64,000 nucleotides of DNA from Syngnathus acus (Eukaryota > Chordata > Actinopteri > Syngnathiformes > Syngnathidae), in the NCBI RefSeq assembly GCF_901709675.1, contig NC_051095.1, positions 17,346,456 through 17,410,455 on the forward strand, given 5' to 3'. Position 1 is the first letter of the stretch. Every line of letters begins with the position of its first letter. The translations under genes and the position numbers were made by a program. Shown here piece after piece: positions 1-19,297 of the stretch. Under the pieces are notes generated by a model that had not been told where the DNA came from, made no database searches, and saw only the letters and a list, made by a program, of their open reading frames with translations.

Positions 1-57
1 GTGGGGACTAAGCGGTTCAGAAAATGGATGGATGGATGGATGATTTTTTTTTTTTAG
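1..57. repeat. GGAT microsatellite and repeat tail at window start
   Basis: A short run of GGAT repeats follows AAGCGGTTCAGAAAAT. This resembles the end of a dispersed fish repeat that recurs in this window (for example near 60425 and, reversed, near 24290). It lies in an intron just upstream of the first ANKRD13 exon, and the poly-T at 44-55 serves as that exon's polypyrimidine tract. Confidence 0.5.
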
Positions 58-1460
58 GTAACCATCTGGGAGGCTCTGACCAACAGTCGTCCACGACCTC
101 AGTCACCCCTTTATGAGGAAGATACTCAGCTGGAGAGGTGAGCTGACATTTTGTCAGGCTATCCAACGTGGAAGTCCATCCTTCAAAATCATGATGGTAT
201 CTGCCTGATTTGGTAGAAGAAAGGCTCTCACATGTAATTAAGTAAGATAATTAGGCATCTGTGAATAGAAGTCTGTGATTAGCGCTTCCTTTCAACCCAC
301 TCGGGGGGCAGCGACTACTCCCAGTCATCCTCTACTGAGGCCCAGCAGTGATATCTTTCTGTCTTTCCTTCCTATTCCTATGTTTTTGGACAGGGCCATT
401 CAAGAGTCTTTGTCCATCTCGTTGGCTAGCAGAGAAGGAGTAGATGATGCGGAGGACCCCAGCCAGCCTCCAACAGACTCCCCATTGAACCCCGCCCCCA
501 ATTACCCTCTCTCTTACAATACAGCGACCGAGCCGCCGTTATCGGGACCCTTTGGTGGAGCGAGCAGCTTCGATGAGCAGTTGCGCATTGCCATGGAGCT
601 GTCGTGCCGTGAGCAAGAGGAGATAGACAGGTGAGGGTCTTCGTTTATCAGCTTTTAGATAGAGATATCAACACATTGCTAAAACAAAGTTATGTGGTAT
701 TTCTAACTACAAAACACGTAATTATCTTTTTGTAGAAACTTCAGCTGAAAGCTTGAATTCTTTTATAATAATTTTTAATAATTGTTTACTATCTGCTAAA
801 CAGCGGTGAACTGAGTTAAGTTCACTCCCCCCCAGGTCTCAATTTTTTTGCTTGCAAGTCAAAGCAAAAAAATCTAAACTATGTATTTATTTTTCATTTT
901 GTTTATTTGACAGGGACAGTGTACATCAATGAACATTTCTGTAGATGCACCAGAATTAGGCAGAGGGCTTTTTTTCGTCAGTAGTCCCTCAGGCAAGGTG
1001 TGTAAAGTGTCTTTCCCAAGGACACGTGACTCGGTCAGAGCTGGGTTCGCCGACCCTTCGGTTTCTGAACAGCTCTACTGCCAGAGCCACAGTCGCCACA
1101 CAATGTCATATCTTGATAAAACTGAAGTTTTATATCCCAAGGAATCATTGTATGCTGGAGTGCCGATCTTGCTTGAGGGACTAAGATGTCCACTCTCTGC
1201 AGTTCTAAAACCTTTGTTATTTTCGCTATTTGAAGCAGGGTTCTGTTCCTGTCCCTCTCAAACAACTAGGAATTACTGTAATCTAAATCTAGAATTGTGA
1301 TCAACACCTTAACCTGCCCCCATTTAGATGTCATGGTAGACCATTATCAAATCTACATCCTTTTATTGAGTAGGATGATTTGTTCTCATTTCTCAGGAAG
1401 CGTAAAGAGGAAGAAGAGGAGCTCGAGAGGATCCTGCAACTATCACTCACTGAAAAGTAG
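58..1460 (+). CDS. ankrd13: ANKRD13-family protein, 3' coding exons (partial gene)
   Basis: These are the last three coding exons of an ANKRD13-type protein: 58-137, 394-630 and 1397-1460, stop TAG at 1458-1460. All junctions are GT-AG and phase 2. The first exon reads VTIWEALTNSRP then EEDTQLER. The joined tail contains three ubiquitin-interacting-motif-like helices: RAIQESLSISL, QLRIAMELSCREQEE and EELERILQLSLTEK, each with the acidic-x-x-Ala/Leu-x-x-x-Ser pattern. In the family, N-terminal ankyrin repeats are followed by C-terminal UIMs that bind ubiquitin chains on internalised membrane receptors and regulate their endocytic trafficking. The ankyrin part lies upstream of the window. The EEDTQLERAIQESL junction looks more like the B/D paralogues than A or C, but the paralogue is not settled. 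The gene is convergent with the STAP gene. Confidence 0.85.
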
Positions 1461-2430
1461 TATCATTTTAATGCAGAGGCAGGTCTTCATTGGGGGACGC
1501 AAACTCCTAATTTATTCTGGTTTTATTTTTAAACCCAGAGATAGTAAGTTATTCCAGATGTATTATTTATTCCTTTACCTGATTACTGTCCCTAAAAAGT
1601 GTGAACAAGAGTGAGTGACACAAAGGGCCCTGTTTTCGTTCCGGGCGCAAGTCTAGTGCAGAGCGCAGTCTCACTGCACATGGGTGGAGTTTTCTTTCTT
1701 TTGGTATTTCGCTAGACCTTACGCTGGTAGAATTGGGTGTACCGAGGGCCTTTTGTGCCTTTGTGGGACGGAAGTAGACTTTTCACTGCAAATCCTGCCA
1801 TGTCCCTCTATTGTATCAAAATTAGCACGGTCGAAGTGCAAATCCGAGTCTGCCGTGCCTGACATTGCAGTAACAAGCAGACCTGCTTTTTTTAGGCTCG
1901 AATTTAGATTGAATTTATCTCAGCCTTTTTTTACCGAATTAGAAGCTGCGCTGGTGGGTGAGGCAGAAACATCCAGAGAGGCATGGTGCGTCTACCAAAT
2001 TCACGAATACGCCGAACTAAACAAAAATGAAGATGCATCTACTTTTTAAGCTAAGCGCAGACTACTTTCTGTCACCAAATTAGCAGGTGAGTCAGCGGCG
2101 AAGCTGCTTTATCCGTCAGCACACCCAGATGAGCGCAGCACAGCCCCAAATACGCTAGACAAGACTTGCACTGGCATGAAAATGAAGTTACGCCCATTTT
2201 TACACCGAACCGAGCGCATGGGCCTCAGTTTAGCTAAATAGGGCCCACAATGTGCAAATTAATACTCTGATTGACAGCAATGTCAAAGGAAAAGAAAGGG
2301 AGTTTTTTTAAAATTATAATTCTATATTTCGCTGAGTCTTGCTGTCTTTAAAGAACGATGAATGGTCTTAATTCTTTAAACCTACAGTATAATGATCCAT
2401 GGTACTGATCAAGAAAACCATAATAAAACA
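1461..2430 (+). other. Probable ANKRD13 3' UTR
   Basis: No further ANKRD13 coding sequence is seen after the stop. A canonical AATAAA lies at about 2423-2428 (CATAATAAAACAGC) and could end the transcript. If so, the MITE-like element at 1625-2246 sits inside the 3' UTR. Transcript evidence would be needed to place the end. Confidence 0.4.
1625..2246. mobile_element. MITE-like DNA element with GGGCCCT termini
   Basis: The segment begins GGGCCCTGTTTTCG and ends AGCTAAATAGGGCCC, so its ends are inverted copies (GGGCCCTGTTT versus GGGCCCTATTT). Internal pieces are also inverted relative to each other, for example GCAAGTCTAGTGCA near 1647 against CTAGACAAGACTTGCA near 2155. It is about 620 bp with no transposase reading frame. 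A clear target-site duplication was not found and the superfamily is not assigned. Confidence 0.5.
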
Positions 2431-2521
2431 GCATATACAAAGAGAACCTTTGAAACATTTGTTGACTTGCTCATGTTTGTGTGGAAAAATGAAATATTAA
2501 AAAAAAAGATCTTGGGAATGG

Positions 2522-2527
2522 TTTATT
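2522..2527 (-). terminator. Candidate poly(A) signal for the STAP gene
   Basis: TTTATT on the plus strand reads AATAAA on the minus strand, about 300 bases after the STAP stop codon. It is the nearest canonical hexamer I see in the right orientation. It would make the STAP and ANKRD13 transcripts end almost back to back. Confidence 0.3.
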
Positions 2528-2830
2528 TACTCATTTGCACATAGGAATCTGTCACCATTACTAATATGTATTCTGACCAATGCCAAATACACATAAACTG
2601 TAGGCTGCTAAATGTTAAAGAGTTAGCCTGTGTCATCTGGATGAAGTGACATACTGTACAAAACTCCTTTTAATAACATGGCAGTGAATTATTGTGTTTA
2701 CAATCTCAAACCCACAAAATCATAGCTGTGGTAATAAAGGGAGATTTCATTGCGGTGTCCTTCGGTAGTCCTTAAACAATGCAAAATATTCTCAAGAAAA
2801 GAATACAGTCACAAAAACTGAAACAATACC

Positions 2831-5800
2831 CTAAATATCCCAAACGGATCTACTTTGCATGATAAATGGCAAGTGAGTGCCAGTGAGGGTATACTTGGTG
2901 CGCTCGCTCTTCGTGTAGTTCTGCCGCAATCGTACAACTTGACGCACTTCATCCAGCTGAACTATTTGAAAGCAATGCAAACTTTCAGTTCATTTTAACA
3001 CAACACATTTATGTTAAAACTTTGTCGCATTTTTAGTTGCACCTTTATTCAAGTTGTGCTCATTTGGGACCACATATTCCCCTTCCCCAGGCTTGTTCTG
3101 TGAACACATCAGCATCGCTGGCGCCACTTGTGCCTTGGGTACATTTGTCTGTGTTGAGGGAGTGACGCACTCGGGATGTGTTACCGCTGTAAGTATGGGA
3201 CAATTAAGGATGACCTCTCACACCTTACTGAAATGCTGCAGAATTCTTATTTTCGCATGCTCTCACATACGCACCACTCAAATCGTTTTTTTATGCTCCT
3301 GTTTTTCTTTGTTCACATTCACTAGTGATAGACATTTTTCTCTTGTATGTAATTTGCACACTCATACAAGTGAAACACATTTGCGAATATTATATTAGCA
3401 CATTTATGTGAAAGGATTTCAGTCATTCCAATATCTTAAGACGGTCACCAATCCCATGCAGTACTCACCGATGCGAGTTTCGTAGATACCCCCCGGTGTG
3501 TAAGGATGAAGCCTGTATTCTGTCTTCTCTAGAAAATATTCCAATACCTCCTGCAGGGAGGAGACTGTCACCTGAAAGGAAACTGACTGTGTGATGCACA
3601 TCAAAAATCTCATTGACCACAATGCTGTGTCGACAATGTCCGAATATAACAACGTTCTTGTAATCCGGTTATTGTGGGTGAAGTTTACAGTGATTGCATT
3701 CTCAGAGCTGTTTCTGATATTTTGATGACCTTTTCTATGAAGGGGAAAAAAATATTACTGCTCTTGGTGGTTGCTGTGTAGTCACAAAACAAATGTGATC
3801 TTTCATATTTGAATTTGATTATCTCTGTGTAAAGGTAGAATTTATCAGAAATCTTTGATGCAAGTCTGTTTGTGTGAATGTACCTAATAAAGTGCTTGAT
3901 GAGTTTTCATATTTGCTAAACTCACTCAAGCTGTGGTTGCATTTATAAGTATAATGCTATGAGAGCTGGAAAAACATACTGCTGTTTCTAATTGGATGAT
4001 AAATCCAGACTTGGTGTAGATCAGCCTATAGTTCTTCATGACAGGCCCCCTAAAACAAAACAAGTTATCATGACTGCAATGCACATTCAAAATTGTTCAC
4101 TAAAAAGATAAGAAACTAAACTTCAGAACAATACTAGTATTTTTATATACGGTACTTATATATGTTTATATTTGTTGTCCCTTACAAATATAGTGCCTCA
4201 AATACTTTAATAAAACATTTTCTCTGTCTATTATGATACTCTTAGCGTACCCTTTGAATACACTTGCCATTTTCGGATATCATCTCAGACAATAAAGTAA
4301 TTATTAATAATATTCAGTAACGTACTTGGCTGTGACATGTCTGAGAGTGAGGGCATAGTTGTTGGCCATGACGGATGGGCGGAGGATGATGTCTCCAAAC
4401 TCCGGGTTCTGCCTCAACATATTCTCAGCTTCCTGTCGGGTTACATTGAAGAAACACCTGAAAAAATGGGAGAATAGATTTAATGGCTGGATAAAAAATA
4501 AAAACAACAGAAACAAACAAATCATAGTCACGGTAACATCTCTGGACTGATGTGGTCACGCGTGTCCTTCTGTGGGGGCACGGATGCGGAGGTCCCAAGA
4601 AGGTGAGCAGGTCGAGGAGGAAGCGGGGGTTTCTCCACTTGGGAAATTCTTATCTTCTCCTGAGCCAGAGCATCTTCAAGCAGCAACCTTTGGCCGGGCA
4701 GGAGTTGCAGCTGGCTAGGAATCTCTTTCTACAGCGTAACATAGAATTACTTTTACATCTAACTGGATAGATGGACGAACGTTTTGTCACTCTACAATGC
4801 TACCAACTAAGCCACAGCCACCCAGCAGGACCAACATGTATTTGTCCTGGTGACACCAGCAAAACCATTGGGTCATCAACGATCACCAGCTCCTGAGAGG
4901 GCCCCATCAACATGCTGAGTTGCTGACCCAGCTGGGTGGATGAGGCTTGGCTCCTAAAGCGGGTTTATCAGTGAATGAAGGGTTAAGCTGTTCTAATCTT
5001 GGCTGTGATGTTTTGCTTTTGCTGTTGGTCTTGTTGAAAAACAAATGCAATGAAACCATGCTGGTCTGTGCTGTTTTTTTTTTCTTTTTAGATATCAGGG
5101 AAAGAAAGTCCATCGCTCAAAGCAAGTTTGTGTTTAAATGGGTTAGTTAATTGTTGACCTGATGTAAGAATCCTTCCTGGTTGGGTATACTGTGGGTTTG
5201 TCCCTTGCATGCCGACCCTGAATATGTCAATAAAAAAGAACTCCAAAATTCCCACTGTGTATTTTTTTTGTTTCTTTCTCTTTTTTTTGTGTCTTCTTAT
5301 CTTTTTATGGACGGATGTCCATCTGTCCATCTACACTACGTAGCTACTGTATCCTAACTAAGTGCCCATAATGTGAAATTATGAACAGTGGTTTGATTAC
5401 ATATTGTACCATGTCCATTAATAATATACAATACAGCAACTTGTTTCTCTTGTGCTTTTCAAAAATGCCCAATTGTTTTCATAAATTGTGTATGGCTTGC
5501 TGAGTTATTCAAATGCTTACCTGTTATTAGAGTGTGTTTGCGTACGTGCGTGTGTGCGTGCGTGCGTGTGTGCGTGCGTGTTTTAACTCACTTTGACCAT
5601 AGTCATGATATAAGCCCGCCACTCTTCTCCTGTGTCAGGGTTGTCCATCTGCACCCCCCCCCACCAAAAAAAAAGACCATCACTCCCCTCAAATAAATTG
5701 TAGTTATTGCATTACGGCCTGGTTTTTGGACTGGATACCAATACCTTCAAGTGGACCTCCTCTGTATGCATCATGATGATGAAGATGGTGGGTATCTTCC

Positions 5801-6827
5801 TCTGATATGGGGATGCTAACTGCATGGACCTCAGCTGCAGCAGATTCAGCTTCTCTGTATACTGACAGAGGAAGGACATCATGAAGTAATGTTAATTGAC
5901 TGTCAATTATTGGATTATGACTGGGAATCTTCTACACATTGCCAAATCAATAATCACTAAAGTCTCATTTTTATATACAATGGATTGTGTAGTTATGAAC
6001 ATAGCGTTGAAACACTACTAGAGGGCACAGTTAATTACGTCACTGCTGTCGCACAAATACAACGTACCAGTTATATGTCAGCGGGTGACTCTTCTCTAAC
6101 AAATATCGACTAAATAATACATTATAATACTATTATGCCGTGTGTATTTTACAGAATGACGACAACCAAATCACTTTGTGTCAGATACAGATTGCCACAT
6201 AATTTTACGTGGCCCAGTAAAGCAAAAAAATAGGTGTCTACTTAATATTTATGAATAACAGGATTTGTTCCTTTCACTGGACCCAAAATCTGTATCATTT
6301 TTCCCCTAATCGGTTTTAAAAGCATTTGTTTTCACCAATTCCCACAGCTCCTAAAAAAAGTAAGATTTATTTGCCACTACAATTAATTTGAATTTTTTAC
6401 AGCTATGATACAGTGGATAGTGGATAGAGAGTAATTCCAGCCTACCTTCCACTCTAGTTGCTATCATTATTATTCAGCACAGTGTATCCGTATTTAAATC
6501 TCTCTAGTTATGCTTGTTGAATGATGATTTTAGCCAATCATAAATAAAGCAAATGCAAGAGGTGGCCTCACTGTATCCTGCTTATCGTCTTTGTACAGAA
6601 ACAAGGTGTCTCCACGCAGCTCTGCGAAGTACTTCTTGAAATCCTGAAGATGATAATGACATTAGGATGGCTGAGCTTCACGCTACATTCCTATTCCCAA
6701 ATCAGTTCTTATCATTTGCCCTCACCGTCTCGTAGGAGTGTTTCTTGAGCAGGTGCCCTGTGTAGTAGAGAGGCAGAGCTGTGATGTGGGCCCTCCGCTT
6801 GTGGACCTCTCTGGAGGGCACAGACAT
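2831..6827 (-). CDS. stap1: STAP-family signal-transducing adaptor (PH-SH2), complete
   Basis: Nine coding exons read on the minus strand: 6827-6726, 6643-6572, 5861-5745, 5648-5592, 4728-4532, 4457-4326, 4049-3980, 3571-3469 and 2961-2831. All junctions are GT-AG with matching phases, giving 326 aa. Start MSVPSREVHKRRAHITALPL. Residues about 17-118 form a PH domain (GHLLKKHSYET, FAELRGDTLFLYKDD, ending GEEWRAYIMTMV). A linker holds a proline-rich PPLPPRP site near residue 155. An SH2 domain spans about 183-275, with the phosphotyrosine-binding arginine in DIILRPS. STAP proteins are cytoplasmic adaptors acting downstream of tyrosine kinases and cytokine receptors. The length and the SH2 sequence fit STAP1 better than the longer STAP2, but a teleost stap2 copy cannot be excluded. 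The last exon rests on frame and phase continuity only. Confidence 0.82.
5527..5582. repeat. GTGC/GT microsatellite in a STAP intron
   Basis: An imperfect alternating purine-pyrimidine run (GTGTTTGCGTACGTGCGTGTGTGCGTGCG) lies just downstream, in transcript sense, of the 5648-5592 exon's donor. Confidence 0.75.
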
Positions 6828-8700
6828 GATTTCGAGCCTTATGGGTCCTCTGAGCTTCCAAATTCCTGATTTAATCCAAGTTGGCCGAACTGGAGTCCAG
6901 AAAGTCTTTAAAGCCTCCGCATAGCTTAGTCTCTGTGTTTACCTTGTGCTGCTCCTGACAATAATGATACACTCGAGCTTAGTCACTCTCCTTTTCGCTC
7001 AGTTATCATGGGGTCATACTGGCGAGAATGAGGAAGCACTGTGGTGATTTACCAATGAGGAAGTAGTCATTTGTCAATACAGTTTAACACCCCCAATATA
7101 CTGTAAAAACTCTTACCATGTATGCAACATTATCAGATTCCATGCAAAGCCTTCAAATATAAGGCAGGTTAACTATTGAACAAGTGTTTGTTTTTCATGA
7201 CAGATATGTACCTGTGAGATTTCACACCCAGACTAAAATGCATGCATATTAAAATCGAATCCAGTATCAACTGCATTTTAAATCATTGGTATAAACGGGC
7301 ATACTTACCTAACACAGCCAATTACCTAAGGCCCCATAATTTTCATGGGCTCCCAAAACATATCATGAAATTGATAAATGTTATATTCTCTTGAATTTAA
7401 AGCAATTATTTTTGTTATAGCCTTATAAAACACGTCATAATTGTTAATCCAATATAATTGTTGTTGCTGCTCCTCTTCTCATGCTCTGAGGTTTTCCATG
7501 TTCTTACTGCTCATGTGCAGACTTGAATCAGAAAAAAGCAAACATGTTGGCGCAACTGTGAGGAAAATGAAGCGTAGTTATCCCAGTGGAGTGAAGAGGA
7601 AAAGCCGAGATGAAAATGAGCATTATTTTCTTTTTAAATCAAAACTTCCAACCTTTTTCACAGCAACACCAAATACTATGTTCAACAACAGCCAATAGTA
7701 CTGACAGCAGTGCTACAGTAGAAAATTGAATGGAGAGTGAAATTAGTAGTGAATTAGTAGGGGACTTTGCTAAATGTTGATTATATGCTTAGCAAATACA
7801 GTACAAGTGTTGAAATAATTTACTTATCAGGTAGTAATGGCTAAAACCAAATGACTAAAAACAGTATGATAAACATTTCCCTGGGTACCATAAAACCCAT
7901 GTAAAATGAAACATGCTACTGGAAACAATGTTACTTGTAAAAGAGTGAAAATAGATTTTAAAGTGCTTGCTACAGTGTTATTGTATTCACTTTAGTATGG
8001 AAGAAAGCATCTGACGCTCCAGTTTGTATATCTACGATTATGAGTAAGGTCACCAATATTATAGGCCTTTCCAGTAGGCTAATATTTTGGTTGTCTTATT
8101 GTATCAATATTTTTTGCAGATGTCTTTGTTACATTGATATGTTACATTGTTATTTAAATGTGATGCCAGTGAAGTATACGTTTTGAGGGGGGGGGGGAAT
8201 CCCAATAAAAATAGGCTGTCACTGGAATCGTCAGTAGTCTATTGGCAATGGGTTTTGCGTGCCACAATTTTTTATTTTTATTTTTCATGCTCGAAATGGC
8301 AACACGGAACCCATCGCGTTTTACTAGTACAGTTACTACCGTAGTATTTCTGGTTTGAAACTGCTGAATTATTAATGAGCTGGGCAAGTGCCTGCAAGAG
8401 TGCCAGGCATGAGTAATCGAATCTGCAAACAAGGTTATATTTGAACTCAACCATTGTACCACTTTGGCGCATTTATTGTATTTCCATGCACACTTTAAGA
8501 AACTAACTTTCATGTGCAGTCGATTAATCCCAAAACGAGGCAAGTATACGTGCTGTAATGTTTCAGGGATCGATTGAGAGGAACTGAACATAGTATAAAA
8601 CTCCCATTGATTGATCTCCACTACACTCCCTGCTGACCGGAGAAAACATTTGATAGCGAACCCAAGAAGGGGAATTAATTAACCCGACAAAACGTTCATA
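6828..8700. other. STAP upstream region, no gene recognised
   Basis: This is AT-rich sequence between the STAP start codon and the RNF promoter. It must contain the STAP transcription start and possibly an untranslated first exon, but no clear TATA box or splice donor stands out. Open frames here (for example 7441-7698 plus and 8154-8621 minus) show no recognisable domain or codon signature. Confidence 0.5.
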
Positions 8701-9468
8701 TTTCCCCATTTCGGTGCCCTTGGACGAGCGCGGCCCACCCAGAAGCACCGTTTGTCGGCCTTACGTCGACATAACACGGCGTTTTGTGTCCACTTAACGT
8801 CGCCACGGTTGGACTTGTTTTCCCCCATCGCAGCCCGCTTCCTGTTAGCTTGTGCTAGCTTAGGGGAACCGACATTATGCTAATGAACGTGCCAGTATAG
8901 TTTGGGGTGGAACTGCACCGCGATCGGGTAGGTTGATCGGATCGTCTAATTCAAAACCTAAAAGTTAATGCGACAATAGTGTGACAGTTTGCTCTCGTTG
9001 GTTCTAATGTTTGTTGCTAACCCGCTGTAGCTTAGCCATGTTGATTCAGTGAGGGCTTTAACTCGTCCTGTAAAGATCGCTGATATATGTACCAGAAGTC
9101 CAGTTTATATCGGACACGAGTTAGTTGGTAACAAACCAAATGAGTTGACTTTGTGTGTGATTTTTAGTAGTCACAGTCGGCGTCAGTGCTAATCTTTTGG
9201 GACAAAAAAAAAAGACATTAGAAAGTGTATTTTTGTTTGGTCCATTTTGTGTTTGTGTTCATTAGTTTTGGATGTTGAAGTGCAAGATTTACGGTTAAAA
9301 TCCCCATTTTAGTAGCACTTTCCGATTAAGACCATCTTCCGCGCTAACTAGCTTTCAAGCAAGACTGAGAAAAGCTGTCTGACGAGGGAGGTTCCATTCC
9401 TCTTTTGAGTCTCTCGCCTACTTTTCTACCACCACCGTCGCCGCCCTCCTCGACCGCTCCAGCCAACC
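8700..9468 (+). promoter_or_regulatory. GC-richer promoter and 5' UTR area of the RNF38/44-like gene
   Basis: CpG dinucleotides become frequent from about 8700 (GGACGAGCGCGGCCC, TTACGTCGACATAACACGGCG, CACCGCGATCGGG) in contrast to AT-rich DNA on both sides. This precedes the start codon at 9469, which has a good initiation context (AACCATGG). No TATA box is obvious, which fits a CpG-type housekeeping promoter. The start site is not determined. Confidence 0.5.
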
Positions 9469-17152
<7,684 letters not shown>

Positions 17153-17930
17153 TCACATGACACATGCTACAATACAAATGAGACATTTTCAGCACTGCCT
17201 GCTCTGCCTCTTCCTCATCTGTTACATACATGTACATGATTGTATATGCACAGACAGACACAGTTTCCTTCATTATTTCTATTTAAGTTGTGTGTGCCCA
17301 ATGTTTGTTCTTATTTCTTTTTGAACGGCACAACCTTCCTACTTAATTACTCTGTGTTGATGTGTGCACCATAAGAGTTCACGTGTATTTTGGTCAGCTT
17401 TATTATGCAAGCCTCTAAAAGAGGATTGTGTGTGTGAGATTTTTGTGGACATTTGAGCATGAACGTGCAGGTCTGCATGTGTGCCGAATGTATGTCAGAG
17501 TAAAGACAGGATGACTTCTCATGAGTGATTGGTAATATTCCATTTGTATGTTCCTGCACTGTGGGTCTTTATGTATAATATAACAATGTGTATTAAGAAA
17601 TTCATTTTTCTTTAGTTTGACTTCAAGGGTCCATGGTGCCACTATTTAATCATTGTTTTTTTGATGGTCCTCATGAATTAGTGGTTATATTGACCATAAT
17701 GAGTGACTGTCCTGCCTGGCATTTTACCTCATTCTTGTCTCCACTTATTACAAGAGCTTCACAACACTAAAAGTAAGCACATATGCATTTTCTTCCCCTT
17801 TTTTCTTTGTTTGAATGTTTGTGACTTTGCAGTGGCACATGTTATATAGATATATCTCACTATATAAATATGTATACTGTATAAATGTATGAATATCTGT
17901 ATACCAAATAAAAGGCTTGATAAGAAGTTT
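17153..17930 (+). other. 3' UTR of the RNF38/44-like gene
   Basis: Non-coding sequence follows the TGA at 17150-17152. A canonical AATAAA lies at 17907-17912 (TACCAAATAAAAGGC), after which a T/GT-rich stretch (TTTGTTTTGTTTTGG) fits a downstream cleavage element. Confidence 0.65.
17907..17912 (+). terminator. Poly(A) signal AATAAA of the RNF38/44-like gene
   Basis: An exact AATAAA lies about 755 bases after the stop codon, followed within 40 bases by T/GT-rich DNA. It is the best-placed polyadenylation signal for this gene. Confidence 0.6.
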
Positions 17931-18008
17931 TTAAACTTGGTCTTTGTTTTGTTTTGGTTTGTTTTTCCCCCCCACCCATCCCTTTCCGTTTTATTTAGGA
18001 CAGTTATA

Positions 18009-18320
18009 TCAAGGATCGGAACTTTTGTATGAAGGAAATCTAGGGCTCGAGGCTGCCATTGTCCCCGTTTCCAAAATTTCTGACACTGACAATTTACTTA
18101 CGTGAGCAGTCTTACTTTTTTCATCATGTGTCCATTCAATTAAATTTAATTTTATATTTTTTCTTCTTTGGCGCCCTTCCCAAAGAAAGGTGATATGTTT
18201 GTCTGAGTGGTGTGCTCCCGTGAAGCTGCCACAAGATGGTGTTGACGTTTTTCTGTACGACCATCTGACAAGATCTGCCGCATTTCGAGCGTTCTTATTT
18301 ACACTTTTTAGAGAACTCAC
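18009..18320 (-). other. Open frame of unknown origin, possibly repeat-derived
   Basis: A 103-codon frame starts MSSLKSVNKNARNAADLV and ends SEILETGTMAASSPRFPSYK. No domain is recognised. Its isolated position beside microsatellites and its lack of introns suggest a fragment of a dispersed element rather than a gene. No function is assigned. Confidence 0.25.
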
Positions 18321-18323
18321 CTT

Positions 18324-18450
18324 TTAATATATATATGTGTATATATATGTATATATCTATGTATGTATATATATGTATATATCTATGTATGTATATATAT
18401 GTATATGTGTATATATATATATATATGTATATAGTATGTATATATATAAA
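18324..18450. repeat. TA/TATG microsatellite
   Basis: Imperfect ATATATGTATATATCTATGTATG repeats; part of a cluster of simple repeats between 18.3 and 19.3 kb. Confidence 0.9.
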
Positions 18451-18728
18451 GGATACTTTGAAACCTTTACTTTATTTTAAAACTCCAATTTAAAGCCTTA
18501 ACTCCTACTTTTAAACCTTAGCCTTAGTTCAACATGCTTTTAAAGAGCCAGCTTTAACAGAAGACTATGACATTCACATTCTGTCCTAACCTGGCAAGAT
18601 CCAAATTGATATGTGAATCACTTGGCAGAGCTCTTCACTGCATATATTTGTTTTTGTGAACACACACATTCTGTGAGAATTCAGCTTACAGACAGGGTTA
18701 CTTTGGTTCGGCACACTTTACAGAAACA

Positions 18729-18803
<75 letters not shown>

Positions 18804-18836
18804 GTGCACGCGCGTGCGCGTGCGAGAGAGAGACTG
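18729..18836. repeat. Long GT microsatellite grading into GC/GA
   Basis: About 70 bases of pure GT from 18732, then GTGTGCACGCGCGTGCGCGTG and a short GAGAGA run. Alternating purine-pyrimidine sequence of this kind is prone to Z-DNA. Confidence 0.95.
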
Positions 18837-19048
18837 TTGTCCCAAGCTGACAGGCTACATGGAATCTCCATTGTGCTCTTATGTATATATAACAACAAAG
18901 TGAGGGCATGGAGCTCAAGCTGCCTGCTCCCTTTAGGGTCACGCTCACACATGCAAGCACTGTCTTCCTCTCTTCCAGCACTAAGAAACCACCTGCACTC
19001 AGCAGTGTGAGGGTTGAATGTGAACGCATTAGTTGTTATTCAAATGAA

Positions 19049-19062
19049 ACCTGTGTGTGTGC

Positions 19063-19156
<94 letters not shown>

Positions 19157-19162
19157 GAGACG
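19049..19162. repeat. GT run joined to a GA run
   Basis: About 30 bases of GT switch directly to about 80 bases of GA (with a few GC interruptions). The purine tract has potential to form triplex DNA. Confidence 0.95.
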
Positions 19163-19258
19163 AACACATTTGAAGGGGATTTCCCTTGTCACGGCTGTCA
19201 TAATCCATCACTACCATGGCGTCATACACCGACTGGGACGGACCCAAATACATGATTG

Positions 19259-19297
19259 AAACAGACAGACAGACAGACAGACCAACAGACAGACAGT
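19259..19297. repeat. ACAG tetranucleotide repeat
   Basis: ACAGACAGACAGACAG with one interruption (CCAACAGAC), the fourth simple repeat within 1 kb. Confidence 0.9.

Noticed and set aside
929-1614. Plus-strand frames between ANKRD13 exons (929-1300 and 1297-1614)
   Set aside because: They lie in the intron before, or run across, the 64-bp last exon in a different frame, and have no domain.
4734-4734. Plus-strand acceptor CTTTCTACAG, suggesting a plus gene here
   Set aside because: The sequence is inside the STAP linker exon boundary on the other strand, and no plus coding exon follows.
18613-19259. Open frames with long Cys-Val, His-Thr, Arg-Glu or Ser-Leu repeats
   Set aside because: They are translations of GT and GA microsatellites and have no coding support.
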